From Bacillus changyiensis (GTDB taxonomy: Bacteria; Bacillota; Bacilli; Bacillales; Bacillaceae), in the NCBI RefSeq assembly GCF_027706145.1, contig NZ_JAQFWW010000002.1, positions 558,001-622,000 on the forward strand: a stretch of 64,000 nucleotides of DNA. Direction: 5' to 3'. A program made the translations under genes and the position numbers. Positions 1 to 10,814 of this stretch are shown here, piece after piece. The notes beneath the pieces were generated by a model. That model searched no databases and was not told the origin of the DNA. It saw nothing but the letters and a program-made list of their open reading frames with translations. The first letter of the stretch is position 1. Each line of letters starts with the position of its first letter.

Positions 1-26
1 AAAGATGAAAGAAAAGAAAACAAGCG

Positions 27-80
27 TTATCCACATTTTGTGGACAACGCTGTTAAAATTGTGGATATTTCTGTGTATAA
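27..80. promoter_or_regulatory. DnaA-box cluster
   Basis: Four 9-mers match the DnaA box TTATCCACA with at most one mismatch in 54 bases. TTATCCACA lies at 27-35 on the plus strand. On the minus strand lie TTGTCCACA (39-47), ATATCCACA (60-68) and TTATACACA (72-80). The first two form an inverted repeat around TTT. The cluster lies just beyond the 3' end of ywlB. In B. subtilis the ywlB-ywlC region is, from memory, one of the DnaA-binding clusters outside oriC. The window edge may cut the cluster. Confidence 0.7.
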
Positions 81-88
81 GTAAAACA

Positions 89-532
89 TCATGTTAACTT
101 TTTCATCATTAAAACGGCTTCGTTTGCTTCAAGTGACACTGAAGCATGCTGTGATTGAATCAGTTCATTCGGTTTATTTTCAGTTGGCTTGAAACCTAGC
201 ACTTCTAATAAATTGACAGATGTTTGTTTGTTAGTGACTAAATATAGCGTATGAATCTCCCTTTTTTCACATAACACTTGCATACTTTGGAATAGTGAAA
301 CGACATGACCTTGATTTAACTGATCAGAAACGACCAATGACCGTAAAAGTCCCTTTTCATTTTCAATTTTCTCCATTCCGAGGCAAGCAACGATTTTTTT
401 CTGGCAATCTTCCATAAGAATAAAGTGGCTCTTATCTTCGTCTATTCCTTTATAGCTTGTCCCCGCCTCTGTTAAGAACGATTGAATCGCATCCTTATCT
501 CTTTTTTCCGCTAACCTCAATTGGTAGAACAT
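89..532 (-). CDS. ywlB: GNAT-family N-acetyltransferase YwlB
   Basis: A 147-residue protein of the GNAT fold. The N-terminal part reads like the first GNAT strand and helix (FYQLRLAEKRD, then DKDAIQSFLTEAG), and the end has the usual VNLLEVLGFKP strand-helix that closes the acetyl-CoA site. The substrate is unknown. The ATG at 532 was chosen because GGGGTG lies five bases upstream; the reading frame is open to a TTG at 649 but that extension has no ribosome site and is not protein-like. Neighbouring spoIIR and prfA support the ywlB assignment. The ywlA gene found between ywlB and spoIIR in B. subtilis is absent here. Confidence 0.8.
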   Translation of the reverse strand: MFYQLRLAEKRDKDAIQSFLTEAGTSYKGIDEDKSHFILMEDCQKKIVACLGMEKIENEKGLLRSLVVSDQLNQGHVVSLFQSMQVLCEKREIHTLYLVTNKQTSVNLLEVLGFKPTENKPNELIQSQHASVSLEANEAVLMMKKLT

Positions 533-765
533 TTTTTCACCCCGTTTTTTTGCTTCTCTACTCATTCTATGAGGGCGACAGTAAAATATACCATTTGATT
601 TGATAGAGTTTTGATTAGCAGGAACTTCTTTTTGAAAAGTAGACAACAATTAATATGTTCTTTACACTTCTGCCGCGAAAATTATGCTGGTACCCTCCTG
701 AAAAGAGTTTTTTGTACCGTTTTGGAAAATTATATCACATCCTGATAAACCTTCTACTAACTATA

Positions 766-1401
766 TTAAGAAAACAATCCTGACACCCATTCAACTAGGA
801 AAAACTTAACCTCGGTTTCTTCTTCTTTTGTTTCTTCAGTTTCAGTCTTTGTTTTTTCCTGTTGCTTCTCTTCATCCTCTTCAGGTGCTTTGACGGCTTC
901 TCCATTGGAAAAATCAAGAAAGCAGAGTGGCGGAAAGAGAACACACCACCAGTTGGCTCCCTCTCCCTTTCCTAATGTAATTAACACCGCTTCATATTCT
1001 CCAGCTGGATATACCATATTGCCGTAAAGCTTGGTCGGAAAAGAAACTTTATCAAAACTGACAGCAACAGATTGCTTACGATTCTCACGCTTTATTACAT
1101 TTTTTGCAATTTGTTTAATTTCGGGTAATTTTGAACGAATCACTTTTCTCGCTTTCTCAATTGATGTCAGATTTTTGACCCAGTTTGTCATTTCCTGATT
1201 CACTTCATCTCTAATTTTGCGCTTTATGTTTTGATCACTCTCATTATTGCTATTTGCTAAAATACGAAAACGAATCGCTTCATCAGGAATAACTTCTGGA
1301 TCTTGACTAGATGACTGAGCTGTCTCTTCCAATGATAAATTCGCAATCGCACCTATTAACAACAGAAATATATAAATAATAGCTATGAATGATTTTTTCA
1401 T
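766..1401 (-). CDS. spoIIR: Stage II sporulation protein R
   Basis: Signalling protein made in the forespore and exported to the intermembrane space, where it triggers SpoIIGA to cleave pro-sigma-E in the mother cell. About 211 residues: an N-terminal signal or anchor segment (residues 4-20), the conserved IRFRILANSN stretch near residue 40, and a GEYEAVLITLG-GxGxNWWCVLFPPLCFLD block typical of the family. The tail is rich in Glu and Lys. The ATG at 1401 has GGAGCGGGGA just upstream and is preferred to an in-frame GTG at 1419. A sigma-F-like promoter sits directly upstream. Confidence 0.93.
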   Translation of the reverse strand: MKKSFIAIIYIFLLLIGAIANLSLEETAQSSSQDPEVIPDEAIRFRILANSNNESDQNIKRKIRDEVNQEMTNWVKNLTSIEKARKVIRSKLPEIKQIAKNVIKRENRKQSVAVSFDKVSFPTKLYGNMVYPAGEYEAVLITLGKGEGANWWCVLFPPLCFLDFSNGEAVKAPEEDEEKQQEKTKTETEETKEEETEVKFFLVEWVSGLFS

Positions 1402-1422
1402 ATTCTCCCCGCTCCTCACCGT

Positions 1423-1452
1423 TAGTATGAACCTTTTCTAGCCCTATTATGG
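1423..1452 (-). promoter_or_regulatory. Sigma-F-type promoter of spoIIR
   Basis: On the minus strand CCATA (1448-1452) and GGTTCATACTA (the CATACTA core at 1423-1429) are separated by 14 bases. The -10 core is identical to the sigma-F/G consensus; the -35 differs from GYWTA by one base. spoIIR is a known early sigma-F gene in B. subtilis, which fits. Confidence 0.6.
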
Positions 1453-1510
1453 TCAAAAATAAGACGGTTTAAACGAGGCAATACAAAAAAAGCTAGCAAG
1501 CTTTTAATCT

Positions 1511-1537
1511 AAAAAAAGAGACATCAGGTTATGCCTC
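1511..1537 (-). terminator. Terminator of the prfA-prmC operon
   Basis: Minus-strand stem GAGGCAT/ATGTCTC (one G-U pair) with a six-base loop, followed by seven T. It lies downstream of prmC. A perfect 18-bp palindrome, GTGGAGATGCATCTCCAC (1551-1568), precedes it and could form a second hairpin. Confidence 0.75.
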
Positions 1538-1576
1538 TAAAATGAAGGAAGTGGAGATGCATCTCCACCCGTTTGT

Positions 1577-2449
1577 TTATGTTAAGCTGTTATGTTGAAT
1601 GACCGCATATACGATGCGATCCTTTCCATTCAAATCTTTTTTTATCTGAACTTCTGCTTTTGGAAAGAATTTCAGAAACATCTCTCGTACAGCCTTTCCC
1701 TGTGTCCAGCCAATTTCAAAAACGACCAGCGCTTTTTCTGACATGAGACTGGGAATTTCCTTCATAAAACGCTGATAAAATTGTAACCCATCCGCTCCAT
1801 CTGTTAAGGCGTTAACAGGTTCATGAAGACGGACGACATCAGATAGCACCGCCATCTCCTCCTCTGAAATATAAGGGGGATTGGACACGATAATATCAGC
1901 CTTTTTATTTCGCGAAATCAGCGGTTCCAACAAATCACCGCTGAAAAAATCAACTTGCGCTCCAAGTCGTTCAGCATTATTCATTGCCATCTTTAATGCC
2001 GCTTTTGAGATATCTGTTGCCGAAACAGACATGCACTGACATTCAAGGGCAAGGGTAATTGCAATCGCCCCGCTCCCTGTCCCAATATCAACTGTTTGCA
2101 AACATTCCTTACCAGGAAAAACACGGTCCGCCTGAAAAAGAACAGTTTCAACAACTTCTTCTGTTTCAGGGCGTGGAATCAATACATGATGATTCACTAA
2201 AAATTCTCGCCCATAAAAAAATTCTTTCCCTGTAATATATTGTACAGGGACACCAGATCGATGCAGTTCAACTTGTTTTTCAAATTGTAACAGGTCAGCT
2301 TCAGACATCACATCGTGAAAATTTGCCAAAAGTTGGCTTCTTTCCAATTGCAGTTGATCAATGAGCAAGATTTCTGCTGCATTTCGGTCCCTACCCGCTT
2401 CGCTCAAATAAGAAGAAGCCCAATTGAGGGCTTCAAATATCGTTTTCAT
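1577..2449 (-). CDS. prmC: Peptide chain release factor N5-glutamine methyltransferase
   Basis: Methylates the glutamine of the GGQ motif of release factors RF1 and RF2 using S-adenosylmethionine. The 290-residue protein has the usual N-terminal helical domain followed by a class I methyltransferase fold: IPRPETEE near residue 91, the SAM-binding DIGTGSG at 121-127 and the substrate-glutamine-binding NPPY at 190-193. It starts four bases after the stop of prfA, its substrate, and is presumably co-transcribed with it. Length and motifs are normal for the family. Confidence 0.96.
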   Translation of the reverse strand: MKTIFEALNWASSYLSEAGRDRNAAEILLIDQLQLERSQLLANFHDVMSEADLLQFEKQVELHRSGVPVQYITGKEFFYGREFLVNHHVLIPRPETEEVVETVLFQADRVFPGKECLQTVDIGTGSGAIAITLALECQCMSVSATDISKAALKMAMNNAERLGAQVDFFSGDLLEPLISRNKKADIIVSNPPYISEEEMAVLSDVVRLHEPVNALTDGADGLQFYQRFMKEIPSLMSEKALVVFEIGWTQGKAVREMFLKFFPKAEVQIKKDLNGKDRIVYAVIQHNSLT

Positions 2450-2452
2450 GTT

Positions 2453-3532
2453 TTAATTCCCCGCCTGCTCAAGCTTGCTGGATTGATCTTCAACAATCAG
2501 CGCCTCAATCACTTCATCAAGCTTACCTTCAAGGATTTGATCAAGCTTTTGAATTGTTAAACCAATCCGGTGATCTGTGACGCGATTTTGCGGGAAGTTA
2601 TAGGTACGGATCCGTTCGGAGCGATCACCTGTACCAACTGCTGACTTACGGTTTTGATCATATTCAGCTTGTGCTTCTTGCTGAAATTTATCATAAATTC
2701 TTGCACGCAATACCTTCATCGCTTTCTCTTTGTTCTTAATCTGCGATTTCTCATCTTGGCATGAAACGACAACACCTGTTGGAAGGTGTGTCAAACGGAC
2801 AGCCGACATCGTCGTATTAACGCTTTGTCCTCCCGGTCCACTTGAGGCAAAAGTATCGACACGAATATCTTTTTCATGTATGTCAACTTCGACTTCTTCA
2901 GCTTCAGGCAGACAGGCAACTGTTGCCGTTGAAGTATGGATGCGTCCGCCTGATTCTGTTTCAGGAACCCGCTGAACACGGTGCGCCCCATTCTCATATT
3001 TCAACCTTGAATAGGCCCCATTACCATTGATCATAAAAATAATCTCTTTATAACCACCTGTTCCAGTCACATTGGCTTCCATCACTTCTGTTTTCCACCC
3101 TTGAAGCTCAGCATAGCGACTATACATACGATAAAGATTTCCAGCGAATAAAGCGGCTTCTTCCCCACCTGCTGCACCACGAATCTCCATAATGACGTTT
3201 TTATCATCGTTTGGATCTTTCGGAATCAACAATACTTTTAGACGCTCTGTCAAAGATTCAACTTCTTCCTGCAGTTCAGAAATTTCTTCTTTAACCATTT
3301 CACGCATGTCAGAATCAAGTTTTTCTTCAAGCATCGCTTTTGCGTCATCTAACTGCTCTGATGCCGTCCGGTAATGTCTATATACCTCAACTGTTTCCTG
3401 TATATCAGATTGTTCTTTTGAGTACTCTCTAAGCTTCTTCGGATCATTTACGACCTCTGGATCGCTTAATTTTTCATTTAATTTTTCATACCGATCTTCA
3501 ATTGATTTTAAACGGTCTAACACGGTCTTCAC
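2453..3532 (-). CDS. prfA: Peptide chain release factor 1
   Basis: RF1 recognises UAA and UAG stop codons and triggers hydrolysis of peptidyl-tRNA. The 359-residue protein has an N-terminal helical domain, the PxT anticodon-like tripeptide as PET (residues 190-192), and the GGQ catalytic loop (234-236) inside [10 protein letters not shown]. It is first in a two-gene unit with prmC, whose product methylates the GGQ glutamine. Confidence 0.97.
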   Translation of the reverse strand: MKTVLDRLKSIEDRYEKLNEKLSDPEVVNDPKKLREYSKEQSDIQETVEVYRHYRTASEQLDDAKAMLEEKLDSDMREMVKEEISELQEEVESLTERLKVLLIPKDPNDDKNVIMEIRGAAGGEEAALFAGNLYRMYSRYAELQGWKTEVMEANVTGTGGYKEIIFMINGNGAYSRLKYENGAHRVQRVPETESGGRIHTSTATVACLPEAEEVEVDIHEKDIRVDTFASSGPGGQSVNTTMSAVRLTHLPTGVVVSCQDEKSQIKNKEKAMKVLRARIYDKFQQEAQAEYDQNRKSAVGTGDRSERIRTYNFPQNRVTDHRIGLTIQKLDQILEGKLDEVIEALIVEDQSSKLEQAGN

Positions 3533-3673
3533 CTCTGTTTACTGTGCGTAACATTCTAATTATAGTATAGGGACTCCTCCTCGTCAAAACAACTTGGAAA
3601 TGTTGACGCATACCGGCGCCTACGTCCTATAACTAACTTTTTGTTATACTTTATATAAAAAGGAGTTGATTTG

Positions 3674-4078
3674 ATGCTAAAATCGATCCATCACATTGCC
3701 ATCATCTGTTCAGATTACGAAATCACCAAAGCTTTTTATGTTGACAAGCTGGGTTTGGAGATCATCAGTGAGACGTACAGAAAGGATCGGAATTCGTACA
3801 AGCTTGATTTAGCATTGAACGGCCGCTATTGTCTAGAACTGTTTTCATTTCCAAATCCTCCTGAACGGATCTCATATCCAGAAGCAGCTGGGCTTAGACA
3901 TTTAGCTTTTACAGTGACAGATCTTGATCAAGCCATTAGCCATCTTTTACAAAATGGTATAACACCTGAACCAATCCGTATGGACCCAGAGACAGGCAAA
4001 CGATTTACGTTTTTTTCAGATCCTGATGGTTTACCACTCGAGTTATATGAAGAAACAGCCCTTCCTCTGAAGAAATAA
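3674..4078 (+). CDS. ywkD: VOC/glyoxalase-family protein YwkD
   Basis: A 134-residue protein of the vicinal oxygen chelate superfamily. Two beta-alpha-beta-beta-beta modules are visible, one starting IHHIAIICSDYE and the other LRHLAFTVTDLD. The metal-ligand His/Glu pattern is present: His in SIHHIA, Glu in CLELFSF, His in LRHLAF and Glu in PLELYEE. The substrate is not known. AGGAG lies eight bases before the ATG at 3674; an in-frame TTG three bases earlier is less well placed. It is divergent from prfA, as in B. subtilis. Confidence 0.85.
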   Translation: MLKSIHHIAIICSDYEITKAFYVDKLGLEIISETYRKDRNSYKLDLALNGRYCLELFSFPNPPERISYPEAAGLRHLAFTVTDLDQAISHLLQNGITPEPIRMDPETGKRFTFFSDPDGLPLELYEETALPLKK

Positions 4079-4117
4079 CACTTTCTTTGCCGAATCCCTT
4101 CTTCTTTTGTCTAACAG

Positions 4118-4146
4118 GAAGGAAGCTTTTCTTTCAAGTCGAATAT
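4118..4146 (+). promoter_or_regulatory. Sigma-H-type promoter of racA
   Basis: GAAGGAAGC (4118-4126), an 11-base spacer, then GTCGAATAT (4138-4146). This closely follows the sigma-H pattern RnAGGAWWW-N11-12-RnnGAATWW. racA is a sigma-H gene in B. subtilis. Confidence 0.6.
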
Positions 4147-4188
4147 CCCTCTTAGATGATCAATGACAGCTAAAAGGAGGTATACGAA

Positions 4189-4740
4189 TTGAATACGGCT
4201 GATGTGGCACATAAATTGGGTGTCTCCACAAAAACAGTACAGCGTTGGGTGAAGCAACTCAACATTCCCGCTTCCCGAAATGAACTTGGCCACTACTCTT
4301 TCACAGATAACGACATGACCATTTTGGAAAAAGTAAAAGAACAATTGAAAAACGGAATATCGATGCAGGATATCATAGTAGAAAGAAAGAAAAAATCTTT
4401 TTTGATCGAAAGAAATGAAAACTCTCTTTCAAATCACCCAAAACAACTTGATGAATGGCTTGATCGGAAAATGAAGCAATATTTACAACATGAACAGCTT
4501 GAGCGTCAACTATTACAAAAAAAAATCGCCGAACTCGAACGAAAACTAGAGCAAAAAGCCGATGAGGTCGTCTCCTATCAGCTTCTTCAGCAAAGACGAG
4601 ATCTTGAAGAAGAGCGACAACAAATCAAAGATATCCAACAGAAAATAAGCGAGTTAGAAAACAACCAGACAAAAGAAAAAGACACCATTCCCTTGGAAGA
4701 AAAACCGAAAAGCAGATTCAAATCGATGTTCTCTTTTTGA
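4189..4740 (+). CDS. racA: Chromosome-anchoring protein RacA
   Basis: Binds the origin-proximal chromosome and tethers it through DivIVA to the cell pole before asymmetric division. The 183-residue protein opens with a MerR-type helix-turn-helix (residues 3-45, with VSTKTVQRWVKQLN), followed by a long Gln/Glu/Lys-rich coiled coil (about 90-165) and a short basic C-terminus (KSRFKSMFSF). The start is TTG, chosen because AAAGGAGG lies eight bases upstream. In B. subtilis ywkB and ywkA lie between racA and tdk; here racA is followed directly by a shared terminator and tdk. Confidence 0.92.
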   Translation: MNTADVAHKLGVSTKTVQRWVKQLNIPASRNELGHYSFTDNDMTILEKVKEQLKNGISMQDIIVERKKKSFLIERNENSLSNHPKQLDEWLDRKMKQYLQHEQLERQLLQKKIAELERKLEQKADEVVSYQLLQQRRDLEEERQQIKDIQQKISELENNQTKEKDTIPLEEKPKSRFKSMFSF

Positions 4741-4758
4741 AAAGTCTGGATTACACTA

Positions 4759-4788
4759 AAAAACACTTGTTTTCGCAAGTGTTTTTTA
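4759..4788. terminator. Bidirectional terminator between racA and tdk
   Basis: Perfect 12-bp stem AAAAAACACTTG/CAAGTGTTTTTT with a six-base loop. A and T tracts on both sides serve the convergent racA (+) and tdk (-). Confidence 0.85.
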
Positions 4789-4797
4789 TCATATATT

Positions 4798-5388
4798 TTA
4801 TGATGGTTTCGGTTTCCCTGGAACTTCATGATGGTGACGGCATCGCGCTTCATAAGATTCGGAGGCCCCTACTAAAATGACAGGATCGTCATATGAAGCC
4901 GGTTTTCCCTCAATCAACCTTTGGGTTCGGCTTGCTGGCGAACCACAGACAGAACATACTGCTTGCAGCTTAGTCACCGTCTCCGCTAAGCTCATCAGAT
5001 CCGGAACAACTCCAAAAGGCTCCCCACGGAAGTCTTGGTCAAGACCTGCAGCGATGACGCGATAACCTTTATCCGCCAAAGCAGTTAGGGTACTGACAAT
5101 TGATTGATCAAAAAACTGCACCTCATCAACGCCAATCACATCGGTTTTTTCACTAATATATTGAAAAATCTCTTGTGGAGAAGTGATCGCATGACAAACA
5201 ATCTTTGTTCCATTATGCGACACAACCGAATCGCTACTATAGCGATTGTCAATTGCGGGCTTAAACACTTTTACTTGCTGTTTTGCAAATGTTGCTCTTT
5301 TGATTCGGCGAATCAGTTCTTCTGATTTACCAGAAAACATGCTTCCGCATATCAGTTCAAGCCAACCACTTTGCTTCATGATGTACAT
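4798..5388 (-). CDS. tdk: Thymidine kinase
   Basis: Phosphorylates thymidine to dTMP with ATP in the nucleotide salvage pathway. The 196-residue type II enzyme has the P-loop GSMFSGKS (15-22), the Walker B-like [11 protein letters not shown] segment, the catalytic-region AGLDQDFRG, and zinc-binding cysteines CSVC with a later CRHHH. The ATG at 5388 has GAGAGGGG upstream; a second ATG lies three codons inside. It is downstream of rpmE and separated from it by a terminator. Confidence 0.95.
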   Translation of the reverse strand: MYIMKQSGWLELICGSMFSGKSEELIRRIKRATFAKQQVKVFKPAIDNRYSSDSVVSHNGTKIVCHAITSPQEIFQYISEKTDVIGVDEVQFFDQSIVSTLTALADKGYRVIAAGLDQDFRGEPFGVVPDLMSLAETVTKLQAVCSVCGSPASRTQRLIEGKPASYDDPVILVGASESYEARCRHHHEVPGKPKPS

Positions 5389-5423
5389 CGTCTATTATCC
5401 CCTCTCCAGCGATATTCCTATGT

Positions 5424-5458
5424 AAAAAACAGGCAAGAATGATTCTCGCCTGTTTTTT
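5424..5458 (-). terminator. Terminator of rpmE
   Basis: Arms at 5424-5440 and 5442-5458 (ACAGGCAAGAAT against ATTCTCGCCTGT) form a strong hairpin with A/T runs on both sides, just downstream of rpmE. Confidence 0.8.
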
Positions 5459-5467
5459 TTATATCTA

Positions 5468-5794
<327 letters not shown>

Positions 5795-5797
5795 TTA

Positions 5798-7081
5798 TTA
5801 TCTTTTTGCTGCTGACATGTTGGCTTGCTTCCATTCTTGAATCAAGATATCAAAAAATTCTTGATTTGTTTTGGTCCTTTTCATTTTTCTCATAAACCTC
5901 TCAACAAAATCCTGTGAGTCAGACATCGATTTGCGAATGGCCCACAAGCGGTCAAGATGTTCTTTCGGAACAAGCAGCTCTTCTTTACGTGTACCAGAAC
6001 GACGAATATCAATTGCAGGGAAAATTCTTCTTTCCGCAAGAGAACGGTCAAGATGAAGCTCCATATTTCCCGTCCCTTTAAATTCTTCATAGATGACATC
6101 ATCCATCCGTGAACCTGTATCAACTAAAGCAGTTGCCAAGATTGTCAAGCTACCGCCTTCTTCAATGTTCCGAGCAGCCCCAAAGAACCGTTTTGGACGA
6201 TGGAACGCTCCAGGGTCAATCCCGCCTGACAGTGTTCGGCCACTTGGCGGAATCACTAAGTTATAGGCACGAGCCAACCTTGTGATACTATCCATTAAAA
6301 TCACGACATCTTTTTTATGTTCGACAAGCCGCATTGCTCGCTCAAGTACGAGTTCAGCTACTTTTATGTGGTTCTCTGGCACTTCGTCAAATGTTGAGCT
6401 GACGACATCACCTACCACAGATCGTTCAATATCTGTTACTTCCTCTGGCCTTTCATCAATTAAAAGAACAATCAACTCAACCTCTGGATGATTGGCTGTA
6501 ATGCTGTTGGCAATCTCTTTGAGGAGCATCGTTTTTCCCGCTTTAGGCGGGGCTACAATTAAACCACGCTGTCCAAAACCAACCGGTGCCATCATATCCA
6601 TAATTCTTGTCGACAAATAATTAGGTTTTGTTTCTAGCACCATTTGGCGATCGGGATAGAGAGGCGTCAATGCAGGAAAGTGAACACGTTCTTTTGCCGA
6701 TTCGGGATCATCACCATTAACGGCTTCTACGTGAAGCAAACCGTAGTAACGTTCATTTTCTTTTGGAGGACGGACTTTCCCAGAAACTTTATCACCGTTT
6801 CTCAAATCAAAGCGACGGATTTGGGAGGCAGAAATATAAATATCCTCTGAGCTAGGAGAATAGTTAATCGGTCTCAGAAAGCCAAACCCTTCTGATTGAA
6901 TAATTTCCAGAACACCTTCCATAAACAATAAGTCTTCCTTTTCAGCATTGGCCTTCAGAATGGCAAAAATCAATTCCTTTTTTGTCAGTTTACTGTAATA
7001 CGAGACTTTATAATATCTCGCCAATTCATACAGTTCTTTTAATTTCATATTTTCCAAAGATGAAATAGACACATCTTTCAC
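5798..7081 (-). CDS. rho: Transcription termination factor Rho
   Basis: Hexameric RNA-dependent ATPase that terminates transcription. The 427-residue protein has the N-terminal Rho domain, a cold-shock-like RNA-binding domain (around EGFGFLRP), the Walker A APPKAGKT at about 177-184, the Walker B region [14 protein letters not shown], and the conserved GGIDPGA. The GTG at 7081 before [10 protein letters not shown] is preferred because known Bacillus Rho proteins begin there; the frame is open to another GTG at 7093. The ribosome site is weak (GTGGTG six bases upstream). Confidence 0.95.
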   Translation of the reverse strand: MKDVSISSLENMKLKELYELARYYKVSYYSKLTKKELIFAILKANAEKEDLLFMEGVLEIIQSEGFGFLRPINYSPSSEDIYISASQIRRFDLRNGDKVSGKVRPPKENERYYGLLHVEAVNGDDPESAKERVHFPALTPLYPDRQMVLETKPNYLSTRIMDMMAPVGFGQRGLIVAPPKAGKTMLLKEIANSITANHPEVELIVLLIDERPEEVTDIERSVVGDVVSSTFDEVPENHIKVAELVLERAMRLVEHKKDVVILMDSITRLARAYNLVIPPSGRTLSGGIDPGAFHRPKRFFGAARNIEEGGSLTILATALVDTGSRMDDVIYEEFKGTGNMELHLDRSLAERRIFPAIDIRRSGTRKEELLVPKEHLDRLWAIRKSMSDSQDFVERFMRKMKRTKTNQEFFDILIQEWKQANMSAAKR

Positions 7082-7093
7082 AAAGAACACCAC

Positions 7094-7455
7094 GCTTTTC
7101 TAATCAAATATTTACTTTTGGTCTTATTTTAAAATCGTTTAAACTCTTTGAACAGCAGCTAACGCTTCTACCCATATATAGCAAAGAATGAAAAGGTTTA
7201 TCATGAGTCGAGAAAGAAGCGAGGACTTAACAAGAGAAGAATTATCGCATTTCGTATTTATGCGGCAGGAATTTAGAATTTTCCCAATAATAGGATGCGC
7301 AGAAAATTGTGCAGCACTCTTTATTTTTACCTTATTTGACGACCATATTCAACTTTTATCGAAAACAAAAAACAAGCTGTCTGCAATTGTACCAAATAAT
7401 GAAAGTATGTTCAATAGAAGGGAAAGCGGGAAATGTATACCCCGCTTTTATCTCC
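7094..7455 (-). other. Long untranslated region upstream of rho
   Basis: About 360 bases between glpX and rho. No convincing gene was seen; a 96-codon plus-strand frame here lacks a ribosome site and family features. A possible rho promoter is TTGAAT with a 17-base spacer to TAAAAA near 7325-7355 on the minus strand. A stem AAAGCGGG/CCCGCTTT (7423-7448) just after glpX may be its terminator but has no T-run. A long leader would fit the known autogenous control of Bacillus rho. Confidence 0.4.
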
Positions 7456-8421
7456 TTAAGGACGAATCACTAAGTTAGGCTTCTTCTTAAGACTATGCCT
7501 TCCATCCACAAAGCGAACAGTTCCAGACTTAGCTCTCATGACAATACTGTGAGTGGTTCCGACAGACCCTTTAAATTGCACACCGCGTAAAAGTTCTCCA
7601 TCGGTCACACCAGTTGCAGCAAAGATCGCGTCATCCCCTTTTACGAGATCTTCCATTCGCAACACCTTCGCAATATCGACCCCCATCTTTTCACACCGCT
7701 TCATCTCTTCATCATTTTGCGGAAGAAGCTTACCATGTATTTCTCCTCCTAGAGCTTTTAGTGCAACTGCAGCCAAAACTCCTTCTGGGGCACCACCAGA
7801 ACCAAACAAAATATCAACCCCTGTATGGTCAAAAGCAGTGTTTATCGCTCCAGCTACATCACCGTCATTAATCAACTTAATTCTAGCCCCAGCTTCCCGA
7901 AGTTCATGGATAATTCGCTCATGGCGCGAACGATTTAAAACAGTGGCTACAACATCTTCCACATCTTTATTTTTGGCTTTTGCCACAGCCTTCAAGTTAT
8001 CGATGACCGGGGCTTCAATATCTATGCAACCGACTGCTTCTGGTCCGACAGCAATTTTGTCCATATACATGTCAGGTGCATTTAGAAGGTGGCCATGATC
8101 GGCCACAGCGATAACAGCAAGTGCGTTCCACCCACCGCTTGCAACAATATTTGTTCCTTCTAATGGATCAACCGCTACATCTACTCTAGGTCCATAACCA
8201 TTCCCCAGTTTTTCCCCAATATAAAGCATAGGTGCTTCATCCATTTCACCTTCACCGATAACGACTGTCCCTTTCATTGGAACAGTGTCAAAAACATCCC
8301 TCATAGCATTTGTTGCTGCATCATCAGCTTCTTCTTTTTTACCTCTCCCCATCCAGCGGGCTGACTTAAGTGCTGCAGCTTCAGTCACACGTACAAGTTC
8401 CATTGATAAGCTTCTTTCCAT
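7456..8421 (-). CDS. glpX: Fructose-1,6-bisphosphatase class II
   Basis: Hydrolyses fructose-1,6-bisphosphate to fructose-6-phosphate in gluconeogenesis. The 321-residue protein has the GlpX signatures: the metal-site [17 protein letters not shown], and GSGGAPEGV. It corresponds to ywjI of B. subtilis, which lies in the same place between rho and murAB. The ATG at 8421 starts the standard [15 protein letters not shown]-terminus and has AAAGGG and AGAGGGG upstream; the longer open frame to 8472 is not conserved-looking. Confidence 0.95.
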   Translation of the reverse strand: MERSLSMELVRVTEAAALKSARWMGRGKKEEADDAATNAMRDVFDTVPMKGTVVIGEGEMDEAPMLYIGEKLGNGYGPRVDVAVDPLEGTNIVASGGWNALAVIAVADHGHLLNAPDMYMDKIAVGPEAVGCIDIEAPVIDNLKAVAKAKNKDVEDVVATVLNRSRHERIIHELREAGARIKLINDGDVAGAINTAFDHTGVDILFGSGGAPEGVLAAVALKALGGEIHGKLLPQNDEEMKRCEKMGVDIAKVLRMEDLVKGDDAIFAATGVTDGELLRGVQFKGSVGTTHSIVMRAKSGTVRFVDGRHSLKKKPNLVIRP

Positions 8422-8493
8422 CCCTTTCTTATCCCCTCTCATCATTCTAGATCTCTTATTCTTGACTTCCATATCATATTCAAAAAAAGCGAA

Positions 8494-9783
8494 TTAGGAA
8501 TTTTGCATCTGTTCTAATTCTTGGTCTGTTAGTTTCTCACGCCAAACGACAGCTCCCAGGTTGGACAGTTTCTCTTCAATCTGACTGTATCCTCTATCAA
8601 GGTGTTCGAGTCCGGTTATCTCAGTAATACCTTCTGCCATTAAACCGGCAATAACAAGGCACGCTCCCGCTCTAAGGTCACTGGCTTTCACTTTAGCACC
8701 TTGAAGAGCAGCGGAACCTGTGATAATCGCTGATCTTCCTTCAACCTTCATCGCTGCACCCATTCGTCGTAACTCGTCTATATGTTTAAAACGGGCTGAA
8801 TAAATCGTGTCAGTGACAACGCTTGTCCCATTAGCCTTTGTTAACAGGGATGTCATCGGTTGTTGCAGATCAGTTGGAAAACCGGGATAGACAAGTGTTT
8901 TGAGATCGACTGGCTTCAATTCTTTCTGCCCACCAACCATCAACAACTGGTCACTGCTTTCCTCAATTCTGATCCCCATCTCGCGCAACTTAGCAATCAC
9001 TGATTCAAGATGTGTCGGAATCACATTATCAATCAATACCTCTTGTCCCATTGCAGCAGCTGCAATCATAAAAGTTCCTGCTTCTATCCGATCTGGAATA
9101 ATCGAGTGTCTGCAACCATGAAGTGATTCTACCCCTTCAATTCGGATCACATCTGTGCCAGCACCTTTTATTTTAGCACCCATACTTGTTAAAAGGGTGG
9201 CAACATCAATGATTTCCGGTTCCTTTGCAGCATTTTCAATCACTGTTTTACCTTTTGCAAGCACAGCAGCAAGCATAATATTAATCGTTGCTCCAACACT
9301 GACAACATCCAAATATATTCGTGCGCCTTTTAATTGTTCTGCACGTAGATAGATCGCACCTTGTTCATTTGTCACTTCTGCTCCGAGCGCTTCAAAACCT
9401 TTAATATGTTGATCTATCGGCCTTGGACCGAGGTGACACCCGCCTGGAAGACCGATAACGGCTTTTTTAAAACGACCGAGCATCGCTCCCATTAAGTAAT
9501 AGGACGCCCGCAACTGTTTTACTTTACCGTTCGGCAAAGGCATACTGATCATCGGTTTGGGGTCAATGACCATTTCTCCTTTTTCAAAATGAACATTTCC
9601 ACCGATCTCTCTTAACAAATCGCGTAGCGTTAAAATATCTGATATATGCGGAAGACCTTCGATTGTAACAGGTGAATGAGCCAAAATCGTCGCAGGTATA
9701 AGAGCGACCGCACTATTTTTAGCACCGCTTATATGTACTGTCCCATTCAAGGGGTCTCCGCCGGCTATATTTAACTTTTCCAT
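8494..9783 (-). CDS. murAB: UDP-N-acetylglucosamine 1-carboxyvinyltransferase (second isozyme)
   Basis: Transfers enolpyruvate from phosphoenolpyruvate to UDP-GlcNAc, the first committed step of peptidoglycan synthesis. The 429-residue protein shows the EPT fold, the KNS substrate motif near residue 22, and the catalytic Cys in [11 protein letters not shown] (C116), the residue attacked by fosfomycin. The location between glpX and tal identifies it as the second isozyme (MurAB/MurZ) rather than MurAA. The ATG at 9783 follows AAGGAG. Confidence 0.93.
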   Translation of the reverse strand: MEKLNIAGGDPLNGTVHISGAKNSAVALIPATILAHSPVTIEGLPHISDILTLRDLLREIGGNVHFEKGEMVIDPKPMISMPLPNGKVKQLRASYYLMGAMLGRFKKAVIGLPGGCHLGPRPIDQHIKGFEALGAEVTNEQGAIYLRAEQLKGARIYLDVVSVGATINIMLAAVLAKGKTVIENAAKEPEIIDVATLLTSMGAKIKGAGTDVIRIEGVESLHGCRHSIIPDRIEAGTFMIAAAAMGQEVLIDNVIPTHLESVIAKLREMGIRIEESSDQLLMVGGQKELKPVDLKTLVYPGFPTDLQQPMTSLLTKANGTSVVTDTIYSARFKHIDELRRMGAAMKVEGRSAIITGSAALQGAKVKASDLRAGACLVIAGLMAEGITEITGLEHLDRGYSQIEEKLSNLGAVVWREKLTDQELEQMQNS

Positions 9784-10015
9784 GATCGTCTCCTTCCTAA
9801 GAAGATAGCTAATGATCATTTTAGCCCTCTCAAAAAACAAATGGTCCTTTTAAAAAATCTAGCCAATTAAAAGAAAAAGAATACAATATTCTCAAAAATT
9901 ATTGGGAAGAATATGGCGAAGTTGCGCGTGGAAAAAAGTCCTCTAAGTATAAAACATAAACAAAATGGTGACAAGCAGAAGGATTTCCCTTCACTTGCCA
10001 CTCACAAAACGATCC

Positions 10016-10681
<666 letters not shown>

Positions 10682-10740
10682 TCATAAAAAATGTCTGAAA
10701 CTTAAAACATGTTTGCGCTTTCCAAATAATAAGGATAAAA

Positions 10741-10768
10741 CCGCCTGACCTAAGACAGGCGGCTTTTT
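10741..10768. terminator. Hairpin between fbaA and tal
   Basis: CCGCCTG/CAGGCGG stem with an eight-base loop and CTTTTT on the plus-strand side; AAAA precedes it, so it may work in the minus direction after fbaA as well. Confidence 0.5.
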
Positions 10769-10814
10769 GACTGAACTGGAAGCAAAAGAGCCCCATGCTA
10801 AATCATGCATGCAG

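Noticed and set aside
690..705. Strong AGGAGGG on the minus strand between ywlB and spoIIR
   Set aside because: No ATG, GTG or TTG at the right distance starts a usable frame.
7188..7478. 96-codon plus-strand frame between rho and glpX
   Set aside because: No ribosome site, no recognisable family, and it overlaps the 3' end of glpX on the other strand; more likely the rho leader region.
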